DNA of 64,000 bases from the NCBI GenBank assembly GCA_032717465.1, contig JAVRFU010000151.1:124001-188000 (forward strand). The letters run 5' to 3'. The notes beneath the pieces are model-generated. The model saw only the letters and a list, made by a program, of their open reading frames with translations, was not told the origin of the DNA and ran no database searches. Shown piece by piece: positions 33,041 to 43,704 of this stretch (its first letter is position 1; every line of letters begins with the position of its first letter). Source of the DNA: Coenobita brevimanus. Its lineage: Eukaryota > Arthropoda > Malacostraca > Decapoda > Coenobitidae. A program made the translations under genes and the position numbers.

Positions 33041-33082
33041 AGAAAAAAAAAAAGTGGGAGGGCATAAAAAAAGAGACAACAT
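30426..33082 (-). pseudogene. LINE-B2 endonuclease-RT protein, nearly open
   Basis: The frame from about 33040 down to 31052 is uninterrupted. It holds endonuclease end motifs (LIGDMNGNVGNVRVDG, MIDYVCVDERM, GVSDHHLVMAKVK), the linker KKKVDEEFGRNISVKWRES, and RT motifs GKAPGIDGVCGEMLKYGGE, YKGKGEREVCGNHRGICLLS, HAAFMDLEKAYDRIDRQG, VGLKQGCVMSQWPFSIYMDG and the catalytic LLFADDTVLLSEDE. A TAG at 31049-31051 is followed in the same frame by GLDGEDMESVSAFKYLGSVM to about 30690. One shift then leads to RNTLRWFGHVERMENERLTM. One stop and one frameshift are the only clear lesions. The N-terminal endonuclease start is missing. Confidence 0.92.
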
Positions 33083-33284
33083 ATATCAAGGACTTACTGC
33101 ATTTATGGTTTGTCTTCTTTGTTCCTTAAAGCCTATATTTGAGCACTGGTTTTTGTGTGTTTCTTGAGACACAACTTTAGCACTCCTCTCAATGCTGACG
33201 CATTACTGAAGTATCGCAAAGTTAGTGTAGCTAAGGAATTAAAATTATGAGACACTTGGGACTAAAATGACTAATATACTAAAT
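33041..33284. other. Unassigned ~240 bp between two LINE copies
   Basis: Contains an A-run (33046-33055) and no recognisable gene. Confidence 0.4.
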
Positions 33285-36200
33285 CTATCTATCTATCTAT
33301 CTATTGCCAGACGCCTCAATCCCGTTTGGGGTGGCCACAAACAAATCACCTCCAAGATGCCCTGTCCCCCGCCATTTCACTGCCCTGCTCCCAACTCACA
33401 CCCCCCTCTCTCATGTACCTCTCCACCCGATCCCTCCATTTCATCCTCGGCCTCCACCTCACTCACATACACTTTCTTCATCAGTCTTTCACCCTCCATC
33501 CTCTCCACATGGCCAAACCACCTCAGTGTGTTTCTCATAACGCTTCCTATCACATCCACATCCACACCACAACGCTCCTTTATATCCTCATTCGTCAGCC
33601 TGTCTCTCCACTTGACTCCACAGGCCCCTCTTAAATAACTCATTTCCACTGCTGTCACTCTTGACTTGTGTCCTTCCAACAATGTCCAAGCTTCACTTCC
33701 GTTCGTTAGAGTTGGTATCACAATACTGTCATGTAGTAACTTTTTCACATCCATGCTCACTTCCCTGTTTCTTATCACTGCTTTCAAAGAACCAGCAACC
33801 TTTCTTCCCTGCTGTACCCTTTCAAGCACTTGACCCTCCAAACCTCCATCCTTACTCGTCACACTACCCAAGTACTTAAACGTACTCACATTTTCCAATT
33901 CCTCACCATCCAAGCTCGCTGTACATTCACTAACTTCACCTCTCTCAAAGACCATCACTTTACTCTTCCCTACATTCACCTTTAGCTTCCGTTTCTTACA
34001 CACTCTCTCAAACTCATCCACCAAGCCTTGCAGCTCCCCTTCGTCTTCACTCAACAACACAGTATCATCTGCACAGAACAGTACAGGGAGTTTCCAAACA
34101 CTATCCTCTCTCACCAGGGCCACTCCAACATCCACTACCCTACCTTGTACCTCTTTTATTACCCCATCCATGTACAGATTGAACAACCATGGAGACATGA
34201 CACATCCCTGTTTCAAACCAACTTTCAAAGAGAAAAATTCACTTAGTTCACCATCCACACGCACTGCAGCCTTCGCACCATCGTACATACTCTTCACAGC
34301 ATTCAACAACTTCCCATATACTCCATATATTCTTAACACTTTCCACAATCCTTGTCTATCCACCCTGTCATATGCTTTCTCCAAATTCATGAAAGCCGCA
34401 TCCAACTTCTTTCCCTTCTCTAGAAACTTTTCCACTAAAGATCTAAGAATGAATATCTAATCTACACAACCTCTTCCCTTCCTAAAGCCTCCCTGTTCTT
34501 CTCCAACTAATTTCTCTGTTCTTTCTCTAACTCTGTCTATAAGTATCCTACCATACGTTTTTCCTATTATACTAAGAAGACAAATGCCCCTATGATTACC
34601 ACACACTTCTTTTTCCCCTTTTCCTTTGTACAAGGAAATAATTATACCTGACTTCCAATCCTCCGGGACTCCACCTTCCTCCCAGGCCAATCTGCACATC
34701 TTCCACATCCATTCTACTACTATCTCTACCCCATGCTTCAGCATTTCACCACACACTCCATCAATTCCTGGGGCTTTCCCAGATTTAACTTCATTGCTTC
34801 CACAACTTCTATCCTACTGATTTCTTCCTGTCTTCTCACCTCCCTCCTTCTCCCAGTCATTCCCCAGCCACTTATACTCGCATTACTTCCATCCTCTACG
34901 TTCAACAATTCCTTAAAGTGTTCTCTCCATCTGTTCACTTTTTCTCCCTTCTCCACTAGTAATCTACCATTTTTATCTTTCACTCCTCTGGTAACTTCAC
35001 TTCCACCCTGTCTTACTCTTTTCACTTCTCTCCAGAACATTTTCTTACAGTCCCTCCACTTTACACTCAAATTCCTTCCAAATTCCTCATCCACTCTCTT
35101 CTTACTCTCTCTTACTAATCTTTTCACCTCTCTCTTTCTTTCCACATATAACTCTCTCTTCCGCCTCTCAACTTCTTCCACGCCCCTATTTCTCATCCAT
35201 TCATTGTATGCTTTCTTCTTTTGTGCCACAGCTTGTTTCACCTCTTCAGTCCACCACGCTGTTCCTTTCACCCCCCTCCGTCTTCTCTTCCTTCCACACA
35301 CCACATCACATGCTGCACATATTTCTTCTGTAAATATCTTACACACACCTTCCACGTCTCCCATCTGCTCCAATTCATATTTGCCCAATCGTTCCTCCAC
35401 TTTTCTCTTATACTCTGCCTTTTTCTCATCCTCTTGTAACCTTTCCACTCTCCTTGAAACTACTCCATCCTCTCGTCTTTCCCTTCTTCTATTCCTCCAT
35501 CTTACTTGCATTCTAATTCTGGCCACCACCAAGTAGTGGTCAGAAAGTCCACACCCCCAACCTCTATACACTCTTGCATCCTTTACACATATTTGCATCC
35601 TTTCATCCACACACACATAATCAATCATTGCCTTCCTTTCATTCAGTTCACCACCCACCCTTCTTATCACTCGCCATGTATACCTGTGGATCATTTTATG
35701 CCTGAAGAGGGTATTGGCTATCACGAACCCCCTCCCAGCACAAATGTCCACTAACGCACTCCCATTCTCATCTATCTCAGCAGGCACACCCCACTCACCA
35801 ACTATTCCATCCACCTTCACATTCCCAACTTTACCATTTATATCACCAATCAAAAACACTCTCTCATTCCTTCCAAACTTTTCCATGCACACTTCCCCAT
35901 TTGTCCAGAACTCTTCTCTCACTCTTCTAGCACGATCTTGCATTGGTGGATACACACACACAATCGCCCACATTTGTATTCCAACTTTCAACTTTACCCA
36001 CACAATCTTTGACCCAACTGATCCATACTGTCTTATGCTCCTCTTCCATCTTTTACTCACAACTATACATACTCCTTCCTTTGCCCTCTCATTCTCACCT
36101 ACTCCTGCACATATACCCCATCCATACTCCCATTCTCTCACACTTTCTCCTTTACATTTTGTTTCAGTTATTCCACATACATCCACTTTCGCACCCTCAA

Positions 36201-36290
36201 GGACCTGGACAATCTCTCTCTCTTTCACCTCATCATATACAAAATCCATGGTTAAAATCTGCAGACTGTATTCTTTATTTAACTTAGTAA
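33285..36290 (-). mobile_element. LINE-B copy, longest in the window
   Basis: Minus strand, with tail CTATCTATCTATCTAT (on +) at 33285-33303. It extends 5' through the endonuclease start to about 36,260-36,290. A ~90-bp deletion near 33,460 removes the GRGRPRMRW region. Over the shared 1.8 kb it is nearly identical to the copy at 21.1-23.0 kb. Confidence 0.93.
33377..36260 (-). pseudogene. LINE-B endonuclease-reverse transcriptase (three pieces)
   Basis: From about 36258 the endonuclease reads VYDEVKEREIVQVLEGAKVD, VCGITETKCKGES, IGDINGKVGNVKVDG and GLSDHYLVVARIRM. The linker KKRVDEEFGRNLSVKWRDCK then leads to a frameshift near 34,790 (a short deletion at GKPQELMECVVKC). The next piece (34457-34756) holds SLYKGKGEKEVCGNHRGICL and ends at a stop replacing Q after FRKGRGCVD. 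The last piece (33377-34435) has AAFMNLEKAYDRVDRQGLWK and LKQGCVMSPWLFNLYMDG. Its catalytic box is altered: VLFCADDTVLL, where its relatives have LLFADDTVLL. It ends with NTLRWFGHVERMEGERLM. It supplies the family's N-terminus, absent from other copies. Confidence 0.93.
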
Positions 36291-36389
36291 CCATCCTGTT
36301 TAATATATGTGAATATATTTCTATATATAAAAAATGGAGAATTAAATTATGATGATGCTGATTTAAAACAAAACTCAAATTTTTACCAT

Positions 36390-36722
36390 AAGTATTTCCT
36401 CTTCCTTCTGCCTGTGGGTGACTCTACACTGAGTGACAAGCCAAATGTTTCCTGTACACCAGGAAACCATTTACTACGCTGGGTGGTAACCATATAACCA
36501 AATTTTGGCGCCTGGTGGTTTAGTGAGTAATTATTGCGCTCCAGTCGGATTGAGCCGGTGAAGATTTATATCCAAGGGATGGTTGGGGTTGATTGCTCAT
36601 GTAATGCCACTCAGGGATGAATGAGGCTGGTCACTCTCATCTTAAATGTCAGGACCAACTGCTTAGCCCCGGGCCCCTACGCTCCTCATGGGGCAATGTA
36701 GGATTGGATGATGGATGGATGG
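36390..36722 (+). mobile_element. SINE-G, most complete copy
   Basis: Reference copy. The 5' head has TGCCTGTGGGTGACTCTACA and AACCATTTACTACGCTGGGTGG. A tRNA-like section follows with A-box-like TGGTTTAGTGA (36516-36526) and weak B-box-like GATTTATATCC, then CACTCAGGGATGAATGAGGC, CTCATCTTAAATGTCAGGAC and CTCCTCATGGGGCAATGTAG, with a (GGAT)n tail. A tRNA origin is inferred from the A box and spacing. Confidence 0.88.
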
Positions 36723-38230
36723 CTACCTGCTTCTGTAACTTTGATGCAGATAAAATCTGCATCCCCTCTGTTCACTCTCTGGAGAATTTGCATTGGCTGA
36801 TGGTTTTAAGGATGCAGGTACACTTGCCAAGTGCAGAAGGTAAATATAAATTCATCTCCCAACACAGATATACCCTCTATTGTTTGTTCACCTTGTCCTA
36901 CCCTGTATTTTTCCCCTCTGCAAACCCCATCATCCAGTCCCTGTTGACTGAAGGCTTTTCCTGTTTCAATAGCTGTGTGTTACTTCTTTTTGTACATGGC
37001 TATAACTGTGGCCTACTTTGCCCAAATAATGTAGCTACTGTGTTCTAGTCCACATGTTTCTAACTATACGCGTTCCCTCTGTCCTTCACTCTGTATCTCT
37101 CTGCCTTATCTTGTCCATCTGTCTATATTTTAGTTTTGCTTTGCCTCACTCTGCCTAACCTCTTCCCCTCTAAACTCTCACTTTTCCTCATTCTTCAATC
37201 ATTTATTTCACCCAGCTTCACCCATCCTCTCAATCTCTCCCTGCTTTCCTCTGCCTCACCCTGCCTCACCCCTTTCCAGTTTACAGGAAACATCTCCGAT
37301 GGTTTTAGTCAATATTGCATTAAGACTTATTGACTTAAGAACTAGTATTAGCATTTGTTAGAAAAAAGTAAAAGTTAAATACAATAACACTAATGTCAAA
37401 CACCGTAGAAAAAAAAAGAGTACAGTACATTAAAAAATAGAGCATTCAAAAAAAAAAATGCTTGCACGTATGTCTTTTTTGTTTTCACAATTGTACAGTA
37501 AGGCACAATGAGAATACTGTATCACATCCTGTCAGCAATCCCAAAAATGCAGGGCTGAAGTCTTTAATGGCTTTGGAGGTATCTTAATACCTTTTCCCTA
37601 CCAGTTTACTCTGTTTATTACACCTCAGGACCAGTATCCTTTTGGCTCTTATTAATACAACCTGTGGCAGCTTTCCATGCTGTTCAATTTCTAACAGTCT
37701 AAATAAAAATACAGTATGCTGTAGATGATGCCCCTGAGCTGAAGAAGTAAAGGCAGTTTCCTTTTTTTCAGTTACAAGTTTAGCTTGATAGTTTGTATCT
37801 TCTCTATATTCCAAGCTTACTCACCTTTTTATGCATGCCAAGAGTACTGTACAGGTAGTTTGGTGATCATTAAGCAGATCATCATTTTGCAGAATTTTTC
37901 CCCGACCGAAGATTGAGGTGAAGATTTTTTTCTGATTTTTTCTTTGTTCTTCCATGCTTGATGTTTTTTCCCCATTGGTATTCAATTTTCCCAGTTCTTG
38001 CATAATTTTGTTGATAAGTACTTATGAACAGTGCACAAAATATACTTTTTGTGGGGTGGATTACTTTTGAAAGCATGGGTGGTGTGTGATTGTCTCATTA
38101 ATTACTCTTACTTTTGTGCATTCTTTTTATTTGTCTATGGATCCTACCTCATTTTGTATGTGAAAATTAAGTTTGGATTATGATAATGATGATGAAAAAT
38201 GGGAATTAGGTATTGGAAAATGTTGATGAT
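36723..38230. other. Non-coding stretch, no gene recognised
   Basis: AT-rich with A-runs near 37408 and 37448. Pyrimidine-rich CTCTGCCTCACCCTGCC stretches occur near 37140-37280. Short open frames on both strands have no recognisable domain. Confidence 0.5.
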
Positions 38231-38273
38231 GATTTATGCACTTCCAGTCTCCAATGATTTTGTTATTTTGCAG

Positions 38274-38423
38274 TGGACTACAGGCAGCTAGCATCAGAAG
38301 TCATCAGCCTCACCTGCAACAAACCAGAGTTGTTGTGGCAATGCAGTGCCCTCATCAACCTCCTGCCATACCAGAGGGTCATTTGGGCATTTTTATTTTT
38401 CATCCATCAAGTTGTGAGATGTG
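38274..38423 (+). other. Candidate host exon, function unknown
   Basis: A strong acceptor (TTTTGTTATTTTGCAG) is followed by DYRQLASEVISLTCNKPELL, WQCSALINLLPYQRVIWAFL and FFIHQVV, with a possible donor GTAGGT at 38424. The leucine-rich, helical pattern is protein-like and matches no repeat here. The frame stays open into the adjoining LINE-A, so the 3' boundary is uncertain. I cannot name the gene. Confidence 0.35.
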
Positions 38424-38439
38424 GTAGGTTCCTTTTTAT

Positions 38440-38885
38440 CAGAACATGGAGTAGTGAGACCTGGGCAATAAAGGAACAGGATATTCACAAGCTCAAACGT
38501 ACAGAAATGACAGTGGTTAGGTGGATGTGCACTGGGTCCCTGAGTGCGAGGCCTGGGGGGCTAGGTTTATGATGGATGAGTGAGAGGTAGGATGGGACGG
38601 GGATGTATTGGTGTTGTGATGAGAAGTAGATTGAGATGGTTTGGGCATGTGGAGTGGGTGGGGTATGATAATTGGATGAAGAAAGTGAAAAGTGTTAATG
38701 GTGGGGGCATGGTAGTAAGTGGTAGACTGAGAAAGACCTGGGACAAGGTCATTGAGTGTGACCTCAGGGTGAAGGGACTAAATAGGGAAGCTGCCAGAGA
38801 TCGAGCAGCATGGAGAGCCACCATTAGGTGACCAAGGCCGACGCTTGCAAGCATGTTGGAGCCGTCAGAAATGAAATGATGGATC
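38440..38885 (+). mobile_element. LINE-A 3' copy
   Basis: Encodes RTWSSETWAIKEQDIHKLKR and TEMTVVRWMCTGSLSARPGG. After a break come RGRMGRGCIGVVMRSRLRWF, GHVEWVGYDNWMKKV, RLRKTWDKVIECDLRVKG and DRAAWRATIR, then a stop and the 3' UTR CGCTTGCAAGCATGTTGGAG. Same order as the copy at the window start. Confidence 0.85.
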
Positions 38886-38904
38886 TCCTTTTGCCACATA
38901 TTTT

Positions 38905-40260
38905 TAAAACATTACTTGGCTTGCTCATCTGGCATATCTTGCTGACATATTTAGCAAACTGAATGAGTTAAATTGATCTCTGCAGGGCAATTCTCAATGT
39001 ATATGATCACAATGATGGTTTTCAAAGGAAAATAGTTGTGGAAGGAGATAAGCTCAGGGGGATTTTACATGTTTTCCTCAGGTAAGTGCTTGTTTTTCCA
39101 TTAATAGTGATGAGAGAGAGATTGTGAAACCAGTTATTGTAGAACTTATCTGTGCTTTTAAATCTTACTTTCCTGACATATATGAGATCTGTACAGCTGG
39201 ATTGGGTTAGAAATCCATTCCTCCTATCAGAATATAATATAAAGAAGCTTCCCATTTGCCTTCAGGAAACACTGTTAGAAATGTGTCCAGACCGTGGCCG
39301 CCAGCTGGAATTTGAAAGCTCAACCCTCACACGGTTTTGGAGCGGTGTAAAGAAGGAGCAGCCTGACCTAGGGAAGAAGGCTTTGAAAAACCTTTAGTCC
39401 TTTGGGTCTACCTACCTTTGTGAAGCATCTTTCTCTGCAATGAGCATTATCAAGGCAAAACAGAGAAACAAACTACACTCAACCCTCGGCTATCACTCCC
39501 AATTGGTCCCGCTATGGCTGCGCTATGGCCGAAACCGTGATAGCGGAATTGAAGAACTTATGGTAATAATTCTAATTGGTGCCATGACCTCAATATTTAC
39601 CCCTAAGATACCTTTTGTGTACCACATATTAATAAATAATAGTCTAAAAATGAGCATGGTTTATGATGTGATCACGATTCTTATAAATACCCCTCACAGT
39701 TGATTCATTGATGTTGTGTTTCTTCCCCACACTTCGCTTGGTCTCACCATTCTCTATAAGTTTCACATTTCCAGTTTATCTGCATAACTTAGGTTCTTCC
39801 TCTTCTTTACTTCCCTGCCAGGTGCTGCAGCATTATGTTGGGTGATGGTAGGGGGATGGGGAGGGGGTACGTTGGCCATGGTCCTATCATAAAAAAAGTT
39901 ATTGTTCCTGCTATCAATGTTCACGGTCTGAGGGCGCACACTTGAATGGTTTGGCGGGCAGGAGACTCGGTCAGGCAGCCAATCAGTGCTCGGCTGGCGC
40001 TGATGTCACACGACCAATCACAGAGTGAAGCTTTTGTTGGCTGGGTGGAGCACTGGAGCCTGGCCTTTTTTAAATTTTCGAACATTTGCGGTGCGTGATA
40101 GCAGGCATTTAGTGTGTGATAAAGGTATTTGGGTAGTTTTTTTATATAGGCTTGATAGCGAGATACGCTATAGCGGAACCCGTGATAGCCAAGGGTTGAG
40201 TGTAAATGTAAACCTGGAACAAAGCCTGGCCACTGCAGTAGCCTCTTAACCACCCAGTAT
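38905..40260 (+). pseudogene. hAT transposase C-terminal half, split by a MITE
   Basis: Relic of a ZBED/FAM200-like hAT transposase. Pieces in order are LAHLAYLADIFSKLNELN (38914-38970), DHNDGFQRKIVVEGDKLRG (shifted), REIVKPVIVELICAFKSYFP, SVQLDWVRNPFLLSEYNIKK, then STLTRFWSGVKKEQPDLGKK. A TAG at 39395-39397 is followed in the same frame by SFGSTYLCEASFSAMSIIKA, the hAT dimerisation motif, and KQRNKL. A 727-bp element then interrupts the last ~15 codons (NVNLEQSLATAVAS, stop at 40247). The apparent splice signals around 39000-39106 are coincidental. Confidence 0.88.
39476..40202. mobile_element. TA-flanked Tigger-type MITE inside the hAT gene
   Basis: Inverted ends are CACTCAACCCTCGGCTATCA (left) and CACTCAACCCTTGGCTATCA (right, reverse complement): one mismatch in 20. 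TA flanks both sides (39474-39475 and 40203-40204). Removing the element and one TA restores the hAT reading frame (..AAA CTA AAT GTA..). End sequence and TA target fit a non-autonomous Tc1/mariner-pogo element; no transposase is encoded. Confidence 0.94.
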
Positions 40261-40429
40261 GGCTCAAATCATCAGTTAACATCAGCCCCACATTTCACAT
40301 TGAGTTGTACAGTAAATACTTTTCAAGCATTTTTATGTTATATTGTTAGTCTTTTTCCATTACTCTACTGAATAACAGTTTATTGTCCAGCAGTCAAACT
40401 ATGCGGACTTTTAATATAATTTGCATTGG

Positions 40430-40625
40430 GTAGCAACCGTGGGTCAGTGGGTTAGTGCACTCTGACTGAAGGGTCAGAGGTTCGACTCCACCCAAGGGTC
40501 TCTGGTAGACATCAGGAAAGGCATCCGGTCATAAAGTGCTACACGCACCAAAATCAGAATCCTCTACCTAGGGGCAACACCTTAGCCCTTATCAAAAAAG
40601 GGAGACACAGCGTTTAGATAAAAAG
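40430..40625 (+). mobile_element. SINE-H (tRNA-derived)
   Basis: TGGGTCAGTGGGTTAGTGC (A-box region) and GGTTCGACTCC (canonical B box) are spaced as in a tRNA, followed by the family body ATCAGGAAAGGCATCCGGTC, GGGGCAACACCTTAGCCC and CACAGCGTTTAGATAAAAAG. Orientation is opposite to the other two copies. Confidence 0.9.
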
Positions 40626-40647
40626 AATGTCCTTCCAAATATTGAGC

Positions 40648-40855
40648 CTAGTGGTTTAGTGGGTAATTAAGGCGCTCCAATCGGATTGAGCTGGTGTTGG
40701 TTTATATGTAAGGGATGGTTGGGGTTTATTGCTCATGTAATGCCGCCCAGGGATGAGTGAGGCTCGTCACTCTCATCTTAAATGCCAGGACCAACTTGCC
40801 TAGCCCTGGCCCCCTATGTCCCTCATGGGGGAACACAGGATTAGATGATGATGAT
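40648..40855 (+). mobile_element. SINE-G, headless copy
   Basis: Starts at CCTAGTGGTTTAGTGGGTAA and runs through the body to GGATTAGATGATGATGATGATT. The tail here is (GAT)n rather than (GGAT)n. The 5' head is absent, as in the copy at 1.17 kb. Confidence 0.88.
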
Positions 40856-40884
40856 GATTCATGGGGATACTTAATGGTAGAAGG

Positions 40885-41440
40885 TTACAAGGAGTACAAT
40901 AAGCAAAAAAGTTTGGACAACTCTGCTCTAGACTTATCTCTGTCACTGTCACCTTTTTGAACTTTCACATCTTCATCTTTTTGAACTTTCACAGGTCGTT
41001 TTGACAACTTGGTGAGGCATGACCTGTGATACTTAGCCCCTGTTGCTATCAAATCTCCAGCTGGTATCATTGCCAGAAGTGATTCTTCTTTCAGTGTGTG
41101 AGTGCATTCTTTCACCTTGTGATGCACCTCAAGTGTTGTCACATCATGTAAGCCCTCTTTAGTGTTGGCAGGCTCTTCACATGTGAAACAAAGATTTGAG
41201 ATTTCCTTATTTGCCTTCTGACTGTAACATGAAGCATCTTACCTGGATCTGGTATATTTGTGAGGGCCATTTGTTTCAGATGCTGACTTCTTTTTCTGTA
41301 TGGCACAGTTAACTCTATCTGTGGAAAAGTTTCTTCTGCATGACTATTGCCATACAGCATTGTGAGCTATATGTGTCCTTGCAATTCCTGTATTATCTTC
41401 ATTTAACTTAGATTTCCAGAGAATATATCTGGTTCATTTG
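40885..41440 (-). pseudogene. N-terminal domain relic of the XPG-like transposon protein family
   Basis: Minus strand. At 40885-41142 it reads MTTLEVHHKVKECTHTLKEE, SLLAMIPAGDLIATGAKYHR, SCLTKLSKRPVKV. Just upstream, in another frame, is SNLCFTCEEPANTKEGLHD. The C..C pair followed by a 'GD..A..AKYH..C...L' motif is the N-terminal Cys/His region commonly found in front of the XPG/PIN-like core in a widespread uncharacterised invertebrate protein family. The core itself is absent here but present at 61.8-63.6 kb. The link is from memory of the family and is inference. Confidence 0.5.
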
Positions 41441-41445
41441 TTCAT

Positions 41446-41706
41446 TTATCATCCAATCCTACGTTGCCCCATGAGGAGCGTAGGAGGCCGGGGCTAGGCA
41501 AGTTGTTCCTGACATTTAAGATGAGAGTAACCAGCCTCACTCATCCCTGAGTGACATTACATGAACAGTAAACCTCAACCATCCCTTGGATATAAACCTT
41601 CACCGGCTCAATCCGATTGGAGCACTGTAATTACCCACTAAACCAGCAGGCACCAAAATTTGGTTATAAGGTTACCACTCAGCGTAGTAAATGGTTTCCT
41701 GGTGTT
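41446..41706 (-). mobile_element. SINE-G, antisense
   Basis: On + it reads ATCATCCAATCCTACGTTGC, CATTTAAGATGAGAGTAACC, CACTAAACCAGCAGGC and CCACTCAGCGTAGTAAATGG. Most of the 5' head is lost. Confidence 0.88.
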
Positions 41707-42690
41707 CTGGTACGTCCCCAATTTTTATAAACTGACTTAGAGTTTCTGCAAACAAAGTACTGTATACTGAAATTCACCACTTTTTCCAGGCTTTTGGGAA
41801 GCCAGTGGTCTGGTTGATGATTCATTTCTTTTATCCAAATGGCACAGAGTGTCCAGTCACTTTTTCTTCAGAGCAGGTTGCCATGGTGTGAACTTTACAC
41901 CTGCTCTAGCAAATCATTACCACCTTGTTAACGTCTGCATGCAGCATGGCTCATCAGCAGAAACTCAATCTTGACATAAGACAACAAATCGGCCATTATT
42001 CATCAAATATAAATATGCACATGACATGGTGTTAATTCTACATCTACACCTTGTATGCATGCTGCACCATCACCAGATAAACAGATCTGAAAATTTAAAA
42101 AGAAAAATGTCAGTTTAACCCTATCACATGTATAATATGCATATACAGTATAATGGTATTAACTGCACCTGCTATTCAAAACAACCAAAACCACCAGAAA
42201 AGCAAACTTGAAAAAACTATAAATCAGTTTAGCTCCATAAAGAGATTTATAATTTGTTTGTGAGCATTGGTGCCGAAACTCACTCAGAGTTCAAATATGT
42301 GCTGTCCCCCCCGTAGAGATAGTTTCTGGCCCTGTGGAAATTTTTTTTCCTTTCATGATATAGAACAACTGTGCCAAAATCATGCTTTTCACAGAAAGTG
42401 CACGATTGGTCTGATATATCAGACTAAGACCTTCCATTATTCACAATATCACTGCTTTACCCCCAGATGCTTTCAACATTTCGTCTGCTACACCTTACAC
42501 ACCCACAGTTTTACCTGTTTCTATCTTATCACTTGCTTTAGTACAGTCTTAAGATGTGTCATTGGTGCAATATTGTCAAATCCAGTCAGTAATTATGCCA
42601 TACTACCTCATAAACAAATCCTCAAACTGAGGTTGGCTGTAGAATGGCTCATACGTTCAGTGGATGGGAAGCCATAACAGGTACCCCATT
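41707..42690. other. Non-coding stretch, no gene recognised
   Basis: AT-rich. A 136-codon + frame at 42267-42677 has no recognisable motif and low-complexity Phe/His content; treated as chance. Confidence 0.5.
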
Positions 42691-42795
42691 TGTCTAGCTA
42701 TCTATATTGCCAGTACCCTATCTATTTTCCTGTCAATCAATTCACACACACCTTAATCTTGGAAGGGATGGCCACAATCAAGGTACCTAAACCAG
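42691..42795 (-). mobile_element. LINE-B 3' end, degenerate
   Basis: TCTAGCTATCTATATTGCCAG followed, after ~45 unrelated bases, by CTTAATCTTGGAAGGGATGGCCACAATCAAGG, a diverged form of the reverse-complemented LINE-B terminus. Confidence 0.6.
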
Positions 42796-42879
42796 GTAAT
42801 TACTTTATATATATATGTATATAGATAATCAGTGGAGGAAGGAAAAACAAGAAATAAAAAAAAAAAAGTCCATGTGCCT

Positions 42880-43280
42880 ATAGGCGCTGGTGAGAGAGGA
42901 TAGTGTTTGGAAACTCTCTGTACTCTTGTTTGCAGATGATACTGTGTTGTTGAGTGAAGACGAAGGGGAGCTGCAAGGCTTGGTGGATGAGTTTGGGAGA
43001 GTGTGTAAGAAACGGAATCTAAAGGTGAATGTAGGAAAGAGTAAAGTGATGGTATTTGAGAGAGGTGAAGTTAGTGAATGTACAGCGAGGTTGGATGGTG
43101 AGGAATTGGAAAATGTGAGTACGTTTAAGTACTTGGGTAGTGTGATGAGTAAGGATGGAGGTTTGGAGGGTGAAGTGCTTGAAAGGGTACAGCAGGGAAG
43201 AAAGGTTGCTGGTTCTTTGAAAGCAGTGATAAGAAACAGGGAAGTGAGCATGGAAATGAAAAAGTTACTACACTGTATAT
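42880..43280 (+). mobile_element. LINE-B RT fragment
   Basis: An open frame at 42890-43275 holds REDSVWKLSVLLFADDTVLL, SEDEGELQGLVDEFGRVCKK and STFKYLGSVMSKDGGLEGEV, ending at EMKKLLH. Both ends are truncated. Downstream is GATA-like sequence (43296-43335) not joined to the family 3' end, so an internal deletion or separate microsatellite is likely. Confidence 0.9.
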
Positions 43281-43362
43281 CTCTTTATAGACAGACAGAT
43301 ACTTATAGATAGGTAGATAGATAGATGGATAGATAAACACTGTACAATGTGCTGATATGTTG

Positions 43363-43704
43363 CAGGGAATTTATGTAACCAGTGATTCCATGAAGTCCCT
43401 GGGGAATTCGTGAAATGAGTGTAAATTAGGATGGGTTAATATTAGGTTGATATAGGCTGCAGTTAGGTTAGGCTGGAATAATCCAAGTTTGGTAAGTTAA
43501 TTCAGATGAACACTTAACAGTAACTTAGTATTTATATAAATTAACAACCTAACCCATCATAAGTAACCTAACCTAACCCCTGGATTATACCAGGCTAACC
43601 AAACCGCAGCCTAAATTAACGTTACTTAAATTAACGCATCCTAATTTAAACTCATTTCACGAAATTGGGGATTTCATGAAATTACTGGTTACACAAGTTC
43701 CCTG
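43363..43704. mobile_element. Foldback element with TTAGG-like arms
   Basis: The left end CAGGGAATTTATGTAACCAG pairs with the right end, reverse complement CAGGGAACTTGTGTAACCAG. The inverted similarity continues inward for well over 100 bp (GTGAAATGAGTGTAAATTAGG / GTGAAATGAGTTTAAATTAGG, then GGCTGCAGTTAGGTTAGGCTGG / GGCTGCGGTTTGGTTAGCCTGG). It is a near-palindrome of about 340 bp with no coding capacity. The target duplication is unclear. Confidence 0.8.

Noticed and set aside
38998..39106. A stretch with a perfect acceptor (CTCTGCAG) and donor (CAG|GTAAGT) that looked like a host exon
   Set aside because: Its translation (DHNDGFQRKIVVEGDKLRG) and both flanks align in order with a hAT transposase, so the splice-like signals are coincidental.
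42267..42677. 136-codon + frame
   Set aside because: No domain, low-complexity Phe/His/Cys content, no splice or promoter context; likely chance in AT-rich DNA.
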